Assembly: GCA_036250195.1 (NCBI GenBank)
Contig: JAVHZZ010000002.1
Location: forward strand, 65,478,205 to 65,542,204
Direction: 5' to 3'
Length of the DNA: 64,000 bases
DNA from: Mixophyes australis
Lineage: Eukaryota; Chordata; Amphibia; Anura; Limnodynastidae
The translations under genes were made by a program, and so were the position numbers. The notes under the pieces are model-generated. The model had not been told where the DNA came from. It did not search any database and worked only from the letters and a program-made list of their open reading frames with translations. Shown in pieces: positions 62,224 through 64,000 of this stretch. Positions within the stretch are counted from its first letter, which is position 1, and each line of letters opens with the position of its first letter.

Positions 62224-62560
62224 ATATGTCAATGGTGCTTCATCTTATGTTCTGAATGGTCAAATACCTCAAACAGCAGCAGTTTGGGCAATATCGCCTC
62301 TCCCAACCACCTCTTTTATTTTGTCTGTTTGTATGGCGGTTTTGCAAACCCCAACTTAGTAAATCCGTCTGTTTGTATGTTCATCATTGTTAAAATCGGG
62401 ACGGCGATCTGTAAAGTGGTGGTTGTTAAAAATGTTCATTCTGGCCGTTTTAATGGCGGTTTGGCCTTTATTGAATCCGGCGGTTTTAAAATGTCTACAA
62501 ATTGGTGGTTTCATCAAGCCGCCCTTTAGTAAATCTAGCCTCCAGTCTCAATTAATATCT

Positions 62561-62750
62561 GGGGGTAAATGTATTAATCTCCGGATTCTTGAACTCCCGC
62601 GAGTTCATCGTTTTCAGCGCTTAAATTTAAAGCGGCGCTGCCTTGTAAAGGGAAGTTTCCCTTTACAAGGCAGGGCCGCTTTAAATTTAAGCGCTGAAGA
62701 CGCCGAACTCACGGGAGTTCAAGAATCCGGAGATTAATACATTTACCCCC
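62561..62750. mobile_element. 190-bp near-perfect palindrome MITE
   Basis: GGGGGTAAATGTATTAATCT at the left is mirrored exactly at the right end. The arms of ~93 bp differ at only a handful of positions around the centre GGGAAGTTTCCC (~62651-62662). No clear target duplication could be read. Confidence 0.88.
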
Positions 62751-63410
62751 TGATCTCAATGATGGCACAATATATGTTGGTAAAGTTTATGTATGTTTGC
62801 CCAGAGTACGTTCATCGTGGGTAAACCTGTTTGAGCCATAAAAACTGTAGACCAAACACAGGGTAACAATAACAGCAATTGCTACCAATAATGATATTTT
62901 GATAATGACTTGACGTAAATGCTGTCTGACAGTTCCCATAGCAGTGCACTAGAATATCTTATTGCTGCCGGCTCATATCACAGCAGTGGTTCTTTATACC
63001 TCTGACACTGACAGAGTATTATTGCGGCATAATTAAACGTTTATAGCATAGCTGCCAATTTAGGAATCCATGAGGTTTTGCAGTGGAGGAGCTTTTCTTT
63101 AAAATTTGGAGGTTGCAATGTTTAGTGTGATCCCTGGTTTTAAGGGATGATCAGGGACGAGCAGCTGTTGCTAAATAAAGCAATCCTGCTATGTCCATCT
63201 TAGAAAACTGTGATAGACTGTTCACCTGCTGATGCTGGACAGCAGGATAAAAAGTATAAAACAATAGATAAAAATAAACAGCAAATTAGCTCTCTCGTCA
63301 CAGCACTGGTCCTTATTTAAAAAAAAACAATGCTGCTAAAAATAAACAGCCCCCTACATATTAAAAATCCAGCCCCAGTGCTAGTCAGCCTGGGCTCACT
63401 TATTACTACA
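62751..63410. other. unassigned interval
   Basis: No gene or bounded repeat recognised. Confidence 0.35.
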
Positions 63411-63530
63411 CCGGAGCAGTGGCACAGTGGTTAGCATTGCTGTCTCATAGCACAGGGGTGATGGGTTTGATTCTGTTCTTAAGCATGGGCTGATGACAAA
63501 ATATTCTCTGTAAAGCGCTATATAATAAAC
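63411..63530 (+). mobile_element. SINE with internal deletion
   Basis: The head GGCACAGTGGTTAGCATTGC and GGTGATGGGTTTGATTCTG is joined directly to a TCTCTGTAAAGCGCTATATA tail. The central block is missing. Confidence 0.7.
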
Positions 63531-64000
63531 TGCTTTGAAATTATTTTGCTACATTCGAACAGACATAAATATAGTGAATTTTTACCCTTAATGCATAACC
63601 TCTTTAATCAGTTTGTGGTTTACAATGAAATTCATTTAATAATTATTTAGTACAAATCAGAAAATGCAGTTATATTGAGTGTATATGTAATAAGTGTACA
63701 TAATTGTACCAGAATTATAGTCTGTAGAATATGTAGCTATTACATTACATTTTGTATAACTTGTTTGTTAGAACAGCTCAAATCTATAATTAGTAAATAT
63801 TAATCTCATCATTAAGCTGCCAAGATGACTGCACGCTTGTTCTTCTATTTATTCACTTGCAGTTCTTTATTCCAAATTCTATTCTTATAATTCAAGAAAT
63901 TGCTATATTCAGAATATTTCTTTGCTGCTTGCAAACGTTTTTTTCATTAGATCCCTAAGCTCCTGCTATGACTTCTTAACAGGCAGGAAAGAGCCACATT

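Larger units (their letters stand above)
60944..62541. mobile_element. large foldback element with nested insertions
   Basis: The left arm (60944-~61345) and the right arm (~61795-61885 plus 62225-62541) are inverted copies. Matching pairs are GGTAAATTTACTAA with TTAGTAAATCTAGCC, GAACATAAGATGAAG with CTTCATCTTATGTTC, and GGTAAATTTTATTTTTCATT with AATGAAAAATAAAATTTACC. CCA flanks both ends (60941-60943 and 62542-62544). A SINE sits in the right arm, and a second repeat (AACATAGTTGATGAGTTTGA..., ~61479-61740) lies in the centre. Confidence 0.75.

Overview
This window is vertebrate nuclear DNA, most likely from an anuran amphibian. The reasons are spliced vertebrate exons with canonical splice sites, a very large intron, and a dense mix of cut-and-paste DNA transposons (hAT, Tc1, PIF/Harbinger-like foldback MITEs), tRNA-headed SINEs with an L2-type tail, sushi-class Ty3/Gypsy relics, solo LTRs and many minisatellites. 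The species cannot be named from sequence alone.

Host gene: the only host gene I can prove is the 3' part of ASIC1 (acid-sensing ion channel 1) on the minus strand. Six exons run from 59899 down to the stop codon at 31756. They encode the last ~196 residues: the end of the extracellular domain, TM2 with the GAS selectivity filter, and the cytosolic tail. Exon phases join perfectly. One intron is 21.3 kb (36403-57724) and is filled with repeats. The 5' exons lie beyond position 64000.

1-4.4 kb: an internally deleted hAT copy (1-1326), then an L2/CR1-type LINE relic split by a solo LTR, then a Harbinger-like MITE. 5-9.4 kb: SINEs, foldback elements and a broken sushi-type gag. 9.39-18.2 kb: a ~36-bp minisatellite interrupted by two DNA transposons. 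One is a 620-bp MITE (10952-11571). The other is a complete 5,960-bp hAT transposon (12062-18021) with an intact 997-codon transposase on the minus strand. Both carry the same 8-bp target duplication ATTTATAT. The hAT ORF is flanked on each side by a ~1-kb array of 100-bp repeats. 18.2-31.7 kb: degenerate and short minisatellites, a probable solo LTR, and a Tc1-like relic. 31.7-60 kb: ASIC1 exons and introns with nested transposons, including a Tc1-like element with ~325-bp inverted repeats hit by a solo LTR, a 911-bp hAT-type MITE, and minisatellites of ~28, 44 and 19 bp. 60-64 kb: a large foldback element carrying a SINE, a nearly perfect 190-bp palindrome, and further SINE pieces.

The strongest observation is the hAT family. 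It has an intact transposase with all catalytic motifs, perfect target duplications, and a nearly identical internally deleted relative 10.7 kb away. This points to very recent, perhaps current, activity and insertion into a tandem array that offers the same target site dozens of times.
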